Assembly (NCBI GenBank): GCA_963678675.1
Contig: OY783192.1
Span: 24,592,433-24,656,432, forward strand
Direction: 5' to 3'
From: Xiphydria camelus
Lineage: Eukaryota > Arthropoda > Insecta > Hymenoptera > Xiphydriidae
DNA: 64,000 bases
The notes beneath the pieces are model-generated. The model was not told the DNA's origin, searched no databases, and saw only the letters and a program-made list of their open reading frames with translations. Every line of letters begins with the position of its first letter. The stretch's first letter is position 1. Of the stretch, positions 46,495 to 57,904 are shown piece after piece. The translations under genes and the position numbers were made by a program.

Positions 46495-47205
46495 CACGCT
46501 CCTGTGCTTAAGAATATTATTAGTATTGGTGTTCATATGACGTTTGATGAATAAATGTATATTGCTTTTCCTGTCAATAAGAAAGAGCTTGAATAAATAA
46601 GATTATATAATTGTATTATTCTTTTCTCAACATTTTTCTAAATTTATGATTGTATAATATCTTGATAAATATTCTTGCATAGACGCAAATTGATATTAAT
46701 ATCAATTTGCGTCTATGCAAGAAATAAATAATAAATAAATAAATAAATAAAAATAAAAAATAATTATAAACAATTATAAATAAATAAATAATTAAATAAT
46801 TATATGCATGTTTATTCATCCTACATTAACTGATTGTCTTTCATTTACTTTAATAATCTGTGCTTTTTAATAAATAGTATAGTTTATAACTTGCTCAACA
46901 TACTCTGGAGACTCGAAATGGAATAATTTATTGATTTAATAACTGAACAAATTACAATTTTTGTCCATTTATTCACAAATAAATTTTCAAGCCTATGTAT
47001 GCAGACCGAAATTTTTCTAAGTTTCGTTCGTCATTAAAAATGACGGAAAAGTTCCGTCAAAAAGACGTTGAAACTAGACGTTCAAGGTACGTCGTAAATA
47101 TGACGTCCCTGTGACGTTAATATTACGACAACTGACGTCTGAAACCCTATACTGACCAAAAAATGACGTCTGAGACGTTATTCTAACGTCAGTGTACTAC
47201 CTGGG

Positions 47206-47640
47206 TAGTGCGCTACCTGGGTTATCACGAATCTGAAGTCGGATTTCAAAAATTCAAGATGGCTAATCCAATATGGCGGACGAAATTTTCGAAAATTAAC
47301 GGATTCATGCCAAATTTGGTATAAGTGGGTCTTTTGGGTCGTAGATCACGAATCTGAAGTTAGATTTCAAAAATTCAAAGTTTACCAAATTTGGCGTGAT
47401 CCATCGATTTTCGAAAATCTCGTCCGCCATATTTGATCCGCCATCTTGAATTTTTTAAATCTGACTTCAGATTCGTGATCAGCAACTCAAAAAACCCACC
47501 TATACCAAATTTGGCGTGAATCCATCGATTTTCGAAAATCTCGTACGCCTTATTGGATCCGCAATCTTGAATTTTTGAAATCTGACTTCAGATTCGTGAT
47601 CAGCAACCCAAAAAAAATCCCTATACCGAATTTGGTTTAA
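47206..47640. repeat. Family B, right part
   Basis: Continuation of 40985-41118 after the GACGT element, with four alternating units carrying ATATGGCGGACGAAATTTTC-like blocks. 47641-48430 that follows is AT-rich with no recognisable gene. Confidence 0.6.
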
Positions 47641-48431
47641 GTTGAATAAGCCATTAAAAATGTTGTCCTCCTAATTCAAGGAAATTTCCCTCTATGGTAT
47701 ACAAAATGATATGCCGTTAGTTACAAATCGATATCTAAAGTGAAAGAGCAATTTTTGAAGTGTAGAAACAGGGACGTGCATAAGTGCGCTAATGTTCTCG
47801 CGAAATTTTTAACGCGTTTTTCTCAAAACTACATTTTAAAAAACGGTGGGTACTCTAGCTTCGCCAATTTTCAATCAATCGTCTTGATTCTTTTTTTATT
47901 TTATTCGTTATATGTTTATCTAGAGAAGTACGTACGGTTTTTTTCAAAGTATTGATATTTGCGTTTTTTATGCCACATTAATTAACGAAATTTAGGGCAA
48001 AATATGTTTCTTTCCTTTCAAATCGATGCCATTTTGTGAAAAATGCATATTTTTGAAAACGGCTACGTATTTCGCTAGCTTTTGAGCTACAAAAACTAAT
48101 TCTTTTTCGTTCATTGTTCTAACTTAAACCTGGACTGAGTTATCGTGCCCACCGCACGATCATCGAATTTCTCAGCGCTCCAGTAAATCGCCTTTAAAGT
48201 CGCCATTTTTATAAATAAAAAAAATACAAACAAAATTTTTTGTAATTTAATAGAAGTATAATATCTTACTGTACTTTAATTTGGATAAAAAAGTTTCAAT
48301 TCTTCAGAAAAAAATTCTTGAAAAACCGTAATTTTTGGGTGGATCAAGGTGGTATAACCCCTTAATTCAGAAACGTAATGAAAATTATCACTTTGATCAA
48401 CCTTTCCCTGATCTTCGAGAAAGTGTAGGTA

Positions 48432-49137
48432 GGGTGAACCAGGTTAAACGCCATTAATTTTGATGTTATAGAACAACAAAAATAAAATAGACTCATAAGA
48501 CATTTTTTTTCAAAAATGTTTACTAACAAAGATACAGGGTGTCAAAGTTTCGAAAAAAAAATGGTTTTCTCATCATAAATTTGACACCTGTATCTTTGTT
48601 AGGAAACATTTTTGAAAAAAATTTTCTTATGAAAGTCTACTTTTTTCTTGTTGTTCTATCACATATCATAATTAATGACGTTCAACCTAGTTTTGGCCTG
48701 CTCGCAACCCTATAAATTAAAAAAATATATCAAAAACGAAGCCATAAATCAAAAATTTGCAAGGGTGATTTTTTTCTCTAAATTAAACGGGGAATCCAAT
48801 AATTAAATTTTCTTTACAAAATATCCAGTGGCGCCGAAGATTGGGAGGGGTAAAGGGGGGTACCGGCCCCCAGTATCTACACACGCCACTGGAAAATTTC
48901 TTTAAATTATTTGATCATTACTTAGAGCTATATTACATTAGTCTGTGTGCGAAATTTCATGGAAATCGATCCAGTAGTTTAGAAGTTATGATGAGAAAAC
49001 CATTTTTTTTTCCACAACTTTGAAGCCTTGTATCTTTGTTAATAAACATTTTTGAAAAAAATTTTCTTATGAAAGTACTTTATTTTTGTTGTTCTATAAC
49101 ATATCAAAATTAATGACGTTTAACCTGGTTCACCCTG
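48432..49137. mobile_element. 706-bp TIR element, TA duplication
   Basis: Tips GGGTGAACCAGGTTAAACG / complement CAGGGTGAACCAGG, TA at 48430-48431 and 49138-49139. The left half is itself a hairpin (48432-48690) and the right tip repeats one arm with AACATTTTTGAAAAAAATTT. Middle noncoding. Confidence 0.65.
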
Positions 49138-49139
49138 TA

Positions 49140-50680
49140 TACATATTGAAAACAATGCGAAAACTCTCATATACATAGGCGCGCAACGAGATGATATATA
49201 TTTACAGATTTCTAAATATAATCGTTTTTCTAAAGTACATACATTATTCCGTTATATACCTATACAAATCTTCGAATAGCTTCGACATAAATCATTTTTG
49301 GCCTTCGAAACCTCATAGTAACGATAAAGAGGTGGTATCGAAGATGAGCTGCCGAGCCTTTCTCAAGGCCGGAGCGCAAGCAACGAAGAAAGGTCAACGA
49401 CCTTCGTATAAGAGGAAGAGAGTGAGAGAGGGAGAAGAAGAGGGCGGAGAGTGGGTGGCTCGCCCACCCTTCTCTCTTCTTCGGACGCCAGTACGTAAAA
49501 CTATCTTCGTTCGCTTAAGTTTAATCCTCAAATGAGAATTCTACGAAATTGAACCGAAAGTTCACAGCTAGGTAACGAGTTAATTGCGATCAAAGCGGTT
49601 CGTCTGTCGCGAGAAACGCGCCCAATATTTGCCAAAGTGGCTTAAAGTGGAACACGCGCGGAGCGAATACGTAGCGCCTAGCGACCGAGAGCGCTTCTCC
49701 GAGAACGTCGAGCGGTAAACCGCGGTGTCATCCCCGAATGTCATTACGGTAATTACCTCCCTCGACTCTCACCTACATCCATCTACATCACATGACACTC
49801 CGTCGCCCGACGGAATTTCCAGAATAATCCATCCCCCTTATTTTCCCGGTAGAGAGAACCGGCTTTCCGCAGGTTTCGACAACGAAGTCGCGTGGGCCGC
49901 ATCGCGCGTGTATATATATATATATATAATTATAATATAATATAATATTACAGGCGAACGCGCGGTGCTCGATTTAACGAGCCGGGGTCAGCCTCGAGCG
50001 ACGCTGCTGTTTCTCGCGCTGCCCCGAGTCGAGTTCCTCGCCCGTATGCTAAAAAGTGCTCGACGGCGCACAGTGGTCAGTTTGTCAAATCTGGGGCGGA
50101 ATAAATCGAAATAAAAAATTGTTTATATCACATAATTTTACAACGGCAAAGTGATCCTACAAACTTTCTAATATATTCTAAAAACGATTACGCCCAACGT
50201 GCCAACAAGAGCCAGAGTGCACGCACGTTTAGACAAATTTTATTTGTGCAGTACAGGAAAAGGCCCGCGTCGAGTGTTATTAATATCGCCTGCTGAATGG
50301 ACGTTTTGTATAATTGTCTTCTTATTTCCATCATAAATCGTGACATGGGTAAGTAATTATTTTATTTTATATTCATATTTTAGTTACGTTTTCATTTGAT
50401 TAGTCTTAGTGACATATTTACGTTATTGCAGCGAAATTATAGCCGTTTCTCTCTCTTGCATTTGTTAGTCTAGAAACTCCGTGATTGGCGTGGATTGGTT
50501 GTAAAAAATACATTATTATATTGAAAATATATCGATATTTAAATATAAGGTAGTTTCATCTGCAATAATTATCAATCTTATAAGTTATGGTTGTTTTAAC
50601 AAACAGTACTGCAAATGCATTCGCGACCACGGAGCTTTCCAGCGAGGGTAACGCACCGTTCTCGAAAGGCTAATTACCGG
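49140..50680. other. Mixed segment with GC-rich block, no confirmed gene
   Basis: A GC-rich part (49300-50050) contains a purine-rich run (GAGAGAGGGAGAAGAAGAGG near 49425) and an (AT)n tract (49907-49945). A donor-like ATGG|GTAAGT at 50344-50354 could end a 5' exon that contains a start codon, but no downstream exon was found. Confidence 0.25.
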
Positions 50681-50690
50681 ACAACATTAA

Positions 50691-50821
50691 GGCCAGGCAA
50701 ACGTTGAGACGCAGTTCAGTGAGGTGACGCAGGGCGACCTATATATAGAATAGATATAGGTATAGAAGAAACGGTCGCCCTGCGTCCCCTCACTGAACTG
50801 CGTCTCAACATTCGCTTGGCC
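50691..50821. mobile_element. 131-bp MITE, TAA duplication (PIF/Harbinger-like)
   Basis: GGCCAGGCAAACGTTGAGAC and complement GGCCAAGCGAATGTTGAGAC with TAA on each side (50688-50690, 50822-50824). Homologous to 27725-27839. Confidence 0.75.
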
Positions 50822-50825
50822 TAAT

Positions 50826-53800
50826 GGTACTCGCACACTTGTACACTTTTTGTATTGCGCCACCTGGAAAATGGCGCAAGTTTTTATAGCGCAACTATAA
50901 AATTGCGCGTCGTGTTCCCACGTAAGCAAGAATATGTCTAAAATGGCTACATAAATGAATTGCGCACATTAGAAGTGTCAATGCCATTTCTTAAAGTGGC
51001 AAGACTGTTCACTACCCTTTGCCGAGGGTACGTCCGAGGCAGAAGGCGTGCGAAAGGCAGTTCGATTCTAGACTTTTCCACTCACAGAGAATATACCTAC
51101 TGACTAATAAATACGCATGCGCCTCAGACTTTTTCTTGGTCTGGACGTTTGCACCACGATTCAAGGACAGCACAGTAACTTTTTTTTATAACTTTCCCTA
51201 TAAAATTTCTTGATTTTTTCTTTCCGTGTACTACTTTTTACATGCGCCTCGTATTTCGATATTCAGCCAGCTATGCCTCGCTGACTATCCGCCCTAGACG
51301 CCACCACTACTAATTTACATTTACTCAACCAATTTACATTTACAAAACCGATTTACTCAACACCGGTGTCATAGATGTTTGAAGTTCGTATGTAAAGAAC
51401 ATACCGCCGAAACTGCTTTGAGCTGCTCCGACTGTGTTAACAGAGAAGAAGATTCGTAAATAGTTTTTATCTGAAATTAGTTTAAAATAAGGGTCGGGTT
51501 GTGTAGGAAGTTCGGACTTCCCCGGTCGAGCCTCCCATTGAGGTGTTACCACACACAAGGACGGTGTACCATATTTTTTCTTCCTATCCCTTTATAGGAC
51601 AGTAAATCTAACTCGAATTACACGGTTCTTTTAAAATAATTTTTCAGGGGATAAATTTATACTCAATCGGGGTGGGGAAAAATACCAGGAATAACATATT
51701 AGTTTGTGCGTATCCTCCGAGTTGCAATTTGTTTATAAATAAATGAAAATTATTGGGAAATGGGCCTTATCGAACTTTGACGCAGCATTACGTTCGTTGA
51801 GAACGTCGAAAAAATAAATAAAAAATGGAACTTTGTAGAGCATGAAATTCTCTACAACTTCCATGCGGGAAGTGACCTCGCGTTAGCTCTTTCTTTATTT
51901 TTTAATTAATTTGTACAGATGTTTCTCCTAGTAGTTTTCCACCGGGTTAGCTGTTTCTCATGGCCATAACCCCTTAGATAGTAGACGAAGAGGAAGATGA
52001 CGAGAGTTGGACTCAACCAACCTCCAGCAAAAAAGCACGTTTCGGATAATAAAATTGTATAAATGAACATGAATATTAGTTGGTCATGATTTCTGTACTT
52101 AATATTTTTCATTAATATTTTTAAAATAACAATTAGTTTGTAACCAATTTGTAATCAATTTGTAACTTTGTTATTTATTCGAAACTTATTCCAAAAATTT
52201 GGTGAGAAATACATAGGATAAAATGTGTTTAATTAAAAAAATGTCTGTTAATAAATTAAAAGTAAAATTAGTAAACAAATATTTTTAATGGACTTGCTAG
52301 TTAAATAAATTATTGTTCATGTACCTGTGCTATTTTCCTTCCTTACCTCCAAATTCCTGTATTCCTTTGACTCAATTCTTATGATACTGGACTTGCGCAA
52401 TATAAATATGGACCGACATGTTGGTGAATAATGTAGCGCAACTTTGCCTGTTGTGTGAGCAGTTTAGCTACCTGACCGGACTTTAACTTTCTCCGGTTTT
52501 CCCCTACAATCTCAATGTTACAGTAGTACACAAAAAGTAGTTAAAATCGGTTTTAAGGAGCGACGTTTCTATTTTGATATTTTTTGATAATTCAATATAC
52601 TTTGCATTGTCAAAATTTCATCCATTTTGCCGTATTTATTGGCATTGTTTCAATTCATTGGAACCTTTTAAGTCCGGGAAAATTTCAGTTAAAATCGACT
52701 TTTTTTAGACGTGAAATTTATAAATAAAATCAATAAATTTCCTATTTGGAGGCCCCGACCTAATTGCTGGTCGATTTATCGACCACCCCCGGACTCTAAA
52801 GGTTAATATCACAATCGCAAATCCTTGCGACCCTAGGGTTAATCTTTCGATCGGTGAAGCGGGTTTATTTCGGCGAACACACTTACCTAGGTCGTTAATA
52901 CCTCGGTCCCGCGCCTTAACGGATGACCCCCGGAAGGTAATTACTGGTTCATATTTATGAACTCATTTAGGATTACTTTTGAAGGAATGTCACATAAATC
53001 AAAGAGTTATTCCAAGCGGCATATAGCAGGTTTTAACTTGACAACGACGATACCTATATTACATAATTACATTCACAGACAGTATAGTCATTAAAACGTG
53101 GTCTGAGCATAGACCCTTTGCACTTCGCGGGCACCTAAGTATAGGGAACGTGCAAATGACTAGCGCCATCGCTGCGTATTGGAAGGAAGTTGAACTTTTG
53201 TCATAATAACAAATCGCAGGTTGCCATAAGCTGTTAAAGTGTTACATGTAATCTTGTGCCTAATGATCAGATTTACGGCCATTAACGAAGTACTTACACG
53301 TGTCTTGACAAACCGAGAATGCATCTTGGGAATTGTTACGCTAGATATCATACAAAAAATAATTACAGAGTATAATATATACCGGTTTTGTTTTATTCGA
53401 TGCAAAAATAAATAAATGAATGGAAGTTTATTATTTGTATACGTTAGTTGAGTATAAAATTATTTTAAAGTACCTGTAAAACGATTCCCTAATATAGCCG
53501 CAATATTGCTAAAATCGTCCGGAGTGGCTGGTTCGTACGTGCGACAATCGCCCGGAGTGCAAAGGGTTAATTTATCATTAAAACTTGATTTTTAACAATT
53601 AAAACCAAATTTTAAAAAATGTTTCATTTAGAGAATGTTATATAGATTAATTGAGTACATAAACTTTTTTTCGCTAGAAAGGCAATAGTTTTCGAGTTAT
53701 TAACGAAAAACTGAAAAGTGGGACCTTTAGAGCAAACCCCCCCCCCCCCCCCCCCGGTTACCTCCCACCAATCAGTACGTTAATGACACCTTCCCCTACA

Positions 53801-54236
53801 ACTGTGCCAAAATTCGCTTCTATATGAATTTTTCCGCTATTTGGCCTTCTTCAGTCTTCGTTGCCTAAATTAAACGGGAGGCCATTAATAAAAAAAAAAG
53901 GACACGTTTACGAGGAAAGTGATTTCACCTACTGAACGACTCGCTGTAACATTAAGATTGTAGGGGAAAACCGGAGGAAGGTAAAGTCCGGTCAAATGGC
54001 TAAACTGCTCACACAACAGGCAAAGTTGCGCCACATTATTCACCAACATGTCGGTCCATATTTATATTGCGCAAGTCCAGTATCTTCAACTATTCACACG
54101 TAGCAATTTTTAAAGTGTACGCAACTTGAAAATTGCGCAATTTTTAAACTTGCGACGTTATTCACACGCTGCAATACCCAAATGGCGCCATTTTCCAGGT
54201 TGCGCAATACAAAAAGTGTACAAGTCTGCGAGTACC
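50826..54236. mobile_element. 3.4-kb element with 52-bp TIRs and GCGCAA subterminal words
   Basis: GGTACTCGCACACTTGTACA at 50826 and its complement ending at 54236 begin 52-bp TIRs with only a few mismatches. TTGCGC/GCGCAA words recur inside both ends. A second inverted pair (52388-52525 and 53944-54086, with GACTTGCGCAATATAAATAT) marks an inner element or an older end. No transposase was found in the AT-rich interior. A frame at 51340-51558 (minus) is unrecognised. Confidence 0.65.
53737..53755 (+). repeat. C19 homopolymer
   Basis: A run of 19 C residues inside the 3.4-kb element. Its length may be unreliable in the assembly. Confidence 0.8.
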
Positions 54237-54938
54237 TTCCCGCAGGACCCACTTTAGTCGATACTGTTATACCCCGACTAATTAAGTCTAATTAATTAAT
54301 TAACACCTTGTTGCCTGGCAGTTTTTCTCAAAGTTTATCTCATGTCACTGGCTATTATTTCGGAATTGGATGTGGAAATGAAACAATGTAAATACAAAAT
54401 AAATACAAATACATACAAAATTTGCCGTAAGAAGTAACTGCAATGCTAAAAACACCAGAAGAACCACGATTTTCGAAGACCAACCATGATTCTAGTGATG
54501 ACAGCGATTAAGGTTAGAGATCTGTTTGTATAGACTTAAATGTGTTCGAACTCAATTTATGCATACCCCTTATGTCTGTATGCTTACTTTCACAAAATAA
54601 GAATATCTAGTATATGCTGTTTGCGTGGGTGTTATAATAATAATAATAATAGTACCATGTCTTTTTAAATTAAAGTTCCAATAAATTTCACCCCCTTCAA
54701 CTTAAAGGTTCGTTAAAATATTTAATGGGAAATCCTGTAAATTTGTATGCCAGAATATTGCCTGATCCTTGGCCTTTCAGAAAAGGTATGACATCTATTG
54801 GGGCAACCTGCATGATTTGTGAAATTTTAACTAAATCAAACGAAACTTATAACTTAACTAAATTTAACTATCAAAACAGCATCTTAATATCTATTTTGAT
54901 TTAAAAATTATTCACTTTTAAAATGTATCAGAATTAAA

Positions 54939-55215
54939 TGGACCACCCCGTATAATAATACCATGTCTTTTTTGTCATAGAGGTAATTATACCATAATAT
55001 ACCATGTAAATATAACAAAATAACTTACGAACAATAATAGAATATTTTTTCCGCCCCAGATTTGACAAACTGACCAATGCGCGACGCGTCGATTTTCGAA
55101 AATCTCGTCCACCATATTGGATCTGCCATCTTGAATTGTTGAAATCTGACTTCAGATTCGTGATCAGTGACCCAAAAAAAACCCCTATACCAAATTTGGC
55201 ATGAATCCGTCGATT
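54939..55215. repeat. Family B fragment
   Basis: GATTTTCGAAAATCTCGTCC and CCTATACCAAATTTGGCATG blocks in the order seen at 47400-47560. 54237-54930 before it shows no gene. Confidence 0.55.
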
Positions 55216-55326
55216 CATTTAATTAAACCCACCTAAATCACGGAAATTGACCACTGTGCGGCGGAGCGGCCTGTAGGCTGTACTTCATTCGCCACATTCG
55301 CGACCGAACGATGAGAACCGACCGTT

Positions 55327-55611
55327 AGTTAGCACACCATACTGAGAATTTCAATATTCTGTAAACGAAACCTGATAGATTCCTAATAGAATTCCATAGA
55401 TCCCTAAATATCAGCAATAAATCCCACGTAGAACCCGGATTTTTCGATGTTCCAACATATGGGGAATATCTGTATGGTTTCTGAAACACCCGGGTTCTAC
55501 GTGGGATCTATTGCTAATATTTAGGGATCTATGGAGATCTATTAGGGATCTATCAAGTTGTGTTTTCAGAGAATATTGAAATTCTTAAGATGGTGGGCTA
55601 ACAATAAGTAA
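55327..55611. mobile_element. Foldback element
   Basis: Arms AGTTAGCACACCAT... and complement, with GAATTTCAATATTCT and ATCCCACGTAGAACCCGG in both. About 120 bp each around a 45-bp centre. 55612-55880 holds nothing recognisable. Confidence 0.7.
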
Positions 55612-55885
55612 CTATCGGTGCGATGAGATGCTTTCACACTAGAAGCGTTGACGATCTGAATGCGACTTTTGAATAATCGAGCTCGATTGAATTAAAATAT
55701 ATAACCAAAATACAAAACTAATATTTGGAAATTACATTCATCGTCGTCGTGAGAAACTTGAAACTCAATTTTATCGCATCGATAATATTTTAGGTTGCGA
55801 CGACAGAATCATGTTGTGAAACGTGAAACGAAGTATAAATGATGAGCGTCATCGTTGATTGATCGTGGTGGGTAAGAGAGGTTAA

Positions 55886-56274
55886 CCCTTACATGCCACA
55901 CTTCTATAGAGAATCACGTATTTGCCACACTGGGGTTGATTTACACCCCAGCGAGAAAAATTGTTATAACAAACAAATTATTGCATATTTGTACTTGAAA
56001 ATTTTATCAGCTCTTCTTAAGAACGTACTTTAAAAGACCGTGTAAATTGTATAGCCAGAACTTAAAATTAAGTATGCGAAAAAAATAAAATATAAAAGTT
56101 ACACGGTCTTTTAAAGTACGCTCTTAAGAAGAGCTGACAAAATTTACAAGTACAAATATACAATAATTTATTTGTTATAACAATTCTTCTCGCTGGGGTG
56201 TAAATCAACCCCAGTGTGACACACAAGTACGAATTTTACCATGGGGTTGTTTCGAACCCCAGTGTGGCAAGTGG
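55886..56274. mobile_element. 389-bp MITE, TTAA duplication (piggyBac-like)
   Basis: TTAA at 55882-55885 and 56275-56278. Tips CCCTTACATGCCACAC and CCACTTGCCACAC fit the CC-starting ends and TTAA target of piggyBac. Arms of over 120 bp contain CTGGGGTTGATTTACACCCC and GTACTT(G)-AAATTTT blocks. Noncoding. Confidence 0.75.
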
Positions 56275-56759
56275 TTAAGCAGAATCGGCCACAGCCAGTG
56301 ATGAAGCTCTTAAATCAGGTACACGGAGAAAAAAATTCTAGAAAAATTTCTGTGCTCCGCACAGTAAATTGGGTTCAAAATGCTCTTTCAGGAAATTTTC
56401 TTGTAGTATCCAGGAAAAATTAATATATGGCACTTAATTTTTGTCAACACCTAACGGATTTTTTAATAGTGAGCTCATGAAAATTTGCAGCGCAGCACAG
56501 TAAAATTTGAAGGCCTCAGTTGTTTTATTGTACTGGAAAGGAAAAATTAACGGTTGATTAGAATAAAATAGTGTAGAGTTTGAGAAACTTTGGGAAATGG
56601 TTGGACGCATGCCCGCGAAGGTTTCTGAGTTAGTAAATCTTATACAGGGTGTTCAAAAAGTACCGGTACGGATGATTATTATGCCTTCGTAAACCGTTCA
56701 TCCGATTGCGATGAAACTGGGGAATGGTTGGACGCATGCCCGCGAAGGTTTTTGAGTTA

Positions 56760-56885
56760 AGGCCGGTTTTACCAACAGGTATAAACGCGGTATAGCGCTA
56801 TACTGAGAATACCCATAAGGCTTATTGCTGGTTATTCTCAGTATAGCGCTATACCGCGTTTATACCGTGTTGGTAAAACTGGCCC
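56760..56885. mobile_element. 126-bp MITE, TTA duplication (PIF/Harbinger-like)
   Basis: AGGCCGGTTTTACCAACA / complement GGGCCAGTTTTACCAACA with TTA at 56757-56759 and 56886-56888. Arms contain GGTATAGCGCTATACTGAGA. Inserted in the second Helitron. Confidence 0.8.
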
Positions 56886-57260
56886 TTACAATTAGTAAAT
56901 CATATACAGGGTGTTCAAAAAGTCCCGGCACAGTTATCTCAGCGGGAAATCAGTTTAGAGAAAAATGTTTAATACAAAACTTTTAGGATTTTTCCCTGGC
57001 TACCCAATGGTCATATTGGATTTGACATTGACAATGACATTGGGAACCCCTATTTTTGATACCGGAAATGAAAAGAGCGGGAAATTTCACGTTCAAATAT
57101 GTCCTTGACCAGTTTTTGACAAAATTGAGGTCAAGTACAGTTCGGCTTCGTACCATGAAAGCTATGGGCCCTATACAAATTCTTTTTAATAGTAGGATTT
57201 AGGATTTTCCTGTGGCTATACAATGGTGATATTGGATTTGACCTTGACCATGACCTTCAT

Positions 57261-57644
57261 TTGGAATCTCTTACATCTGACATAATATTCAAAATCAGTT
57301 ACACGAAAAACCCCTTAGTGCCAACCAAATTTAATCGAGGTAACAATCATCACTGGCAAATTCAAAGGCGAAGACGTCCTCATTCACGCATACCTATGAT
57401 TTCCAACGATTTAACATTCGAATTCAAGCGGCTCCAGTTCCCTTTGCGTCTTGCTTTTGCTATTACCATCAATAAAGCACAAGGTCAATCGTTGACTATT
57501 GCTGGCTTAAATTTGGAAAATTCATGTTTTTCACATGGCCAATTGTATGTGGCTTGCTTCAGAGTTGGCACACCCAAAAATTTACACGTTTTTACTCCAA
57601 ATAAAAAAATAAAACACATTGTCTATCCGCTGGCCTTAAGATAA
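57261..57644 (+). pseudogene. C-terminal piece of a Helitron PIF1-like helicase
   Basis: The open frame ends with FKRLQFPLRLAFAITINKAQ, then GQSLTIAGLNLEN and FSHGQLYVA(C)FRVGTPKNL before the stop at 57642-57644. This is helicase motifs V-VI of the PIF1-type helicase encoded by Helitrons (TINKAQGQS, GQLYVA.SRV). The SRV Ser is Phe here. The RepHel nuclease and earlier helicase motifs are gone. It explains the origin of the non-autonomous copy at 28997-30007, which has the same ends. Confidence 0.8.
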
Positions 57645-57904
57645 ATTAATAAAAGAAATATACTTTCCAATTTAAATTAAATACATGTGTTTTTTTAGTA
57701 TAGCATCGCTCCCTACCTATGAGTACAGATATCTGCTAAAAATTCGTCAAATGACGGCCAAAATCAATCCACAATCTACCCGTGCGAAGCCGGGACGGGC
57801 TGTTAGTACTTGCATAAAATTGATGAGACGATACCCGAAACCTTCATCGATATCTCTGTCGTCGCCAGAAATGCCAGGTTTCAGTTTTTTTGCCGAAGCA
57901 CTGA

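Larger units (their letters stand above)
45009..47120. repeat. Giant palindrome, centre 46186-46199
   Basis: Left arm (45009-46185) and right arm (46200 to about 47120) are complementary through ACGT-rich ends, an AT-rich hairpin present in each arm (TGCATAGACGCAAATTGATA near 45375 and 46678), a 5S-like segment and the GACGT-rich inner ends. The 14-bp loop is CCCAGGTAGCACAC, the element's own tip. The left arm carries an extra 213-bp MITE. Confidence 0.8.
41119..47205. mobile_element. GACGT-rich TIR element with giant palindromic core
   Basis: Tips CCCAGGTAGCACACTGACGT and CCCAGGTAGTACACTGACGT (complement of the right end) bound 6.1 kb. Over 30 copies of TGACGT/ACGTCA lie near the ends and core. 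The left arm is interrupted at 41208-45007 by family A copy 2. Removing that insert gives about 2.3 kb of nearly complete palindrome. Flanks join into family B sequence with at most a TT duplication. No transposase frame was seen. Confidence 0.7.
56590..57805 (+). mobile_element. 5'-truncated Helitron with helicase remnant
   Basis: Shares GAATGGTTGGACGCATGCCC, CAGGGTGTTCAAAAAGT and the ~80-bp 3' end with the Helitron at 28997-30007. The 3' end CCCGTGCGAAGCCGGGACGG ... CTGTTAG has CTAG mutated to TTAG. A Harbinger-like MITE is inserted at 56760-56885. Confidence 0.75.
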
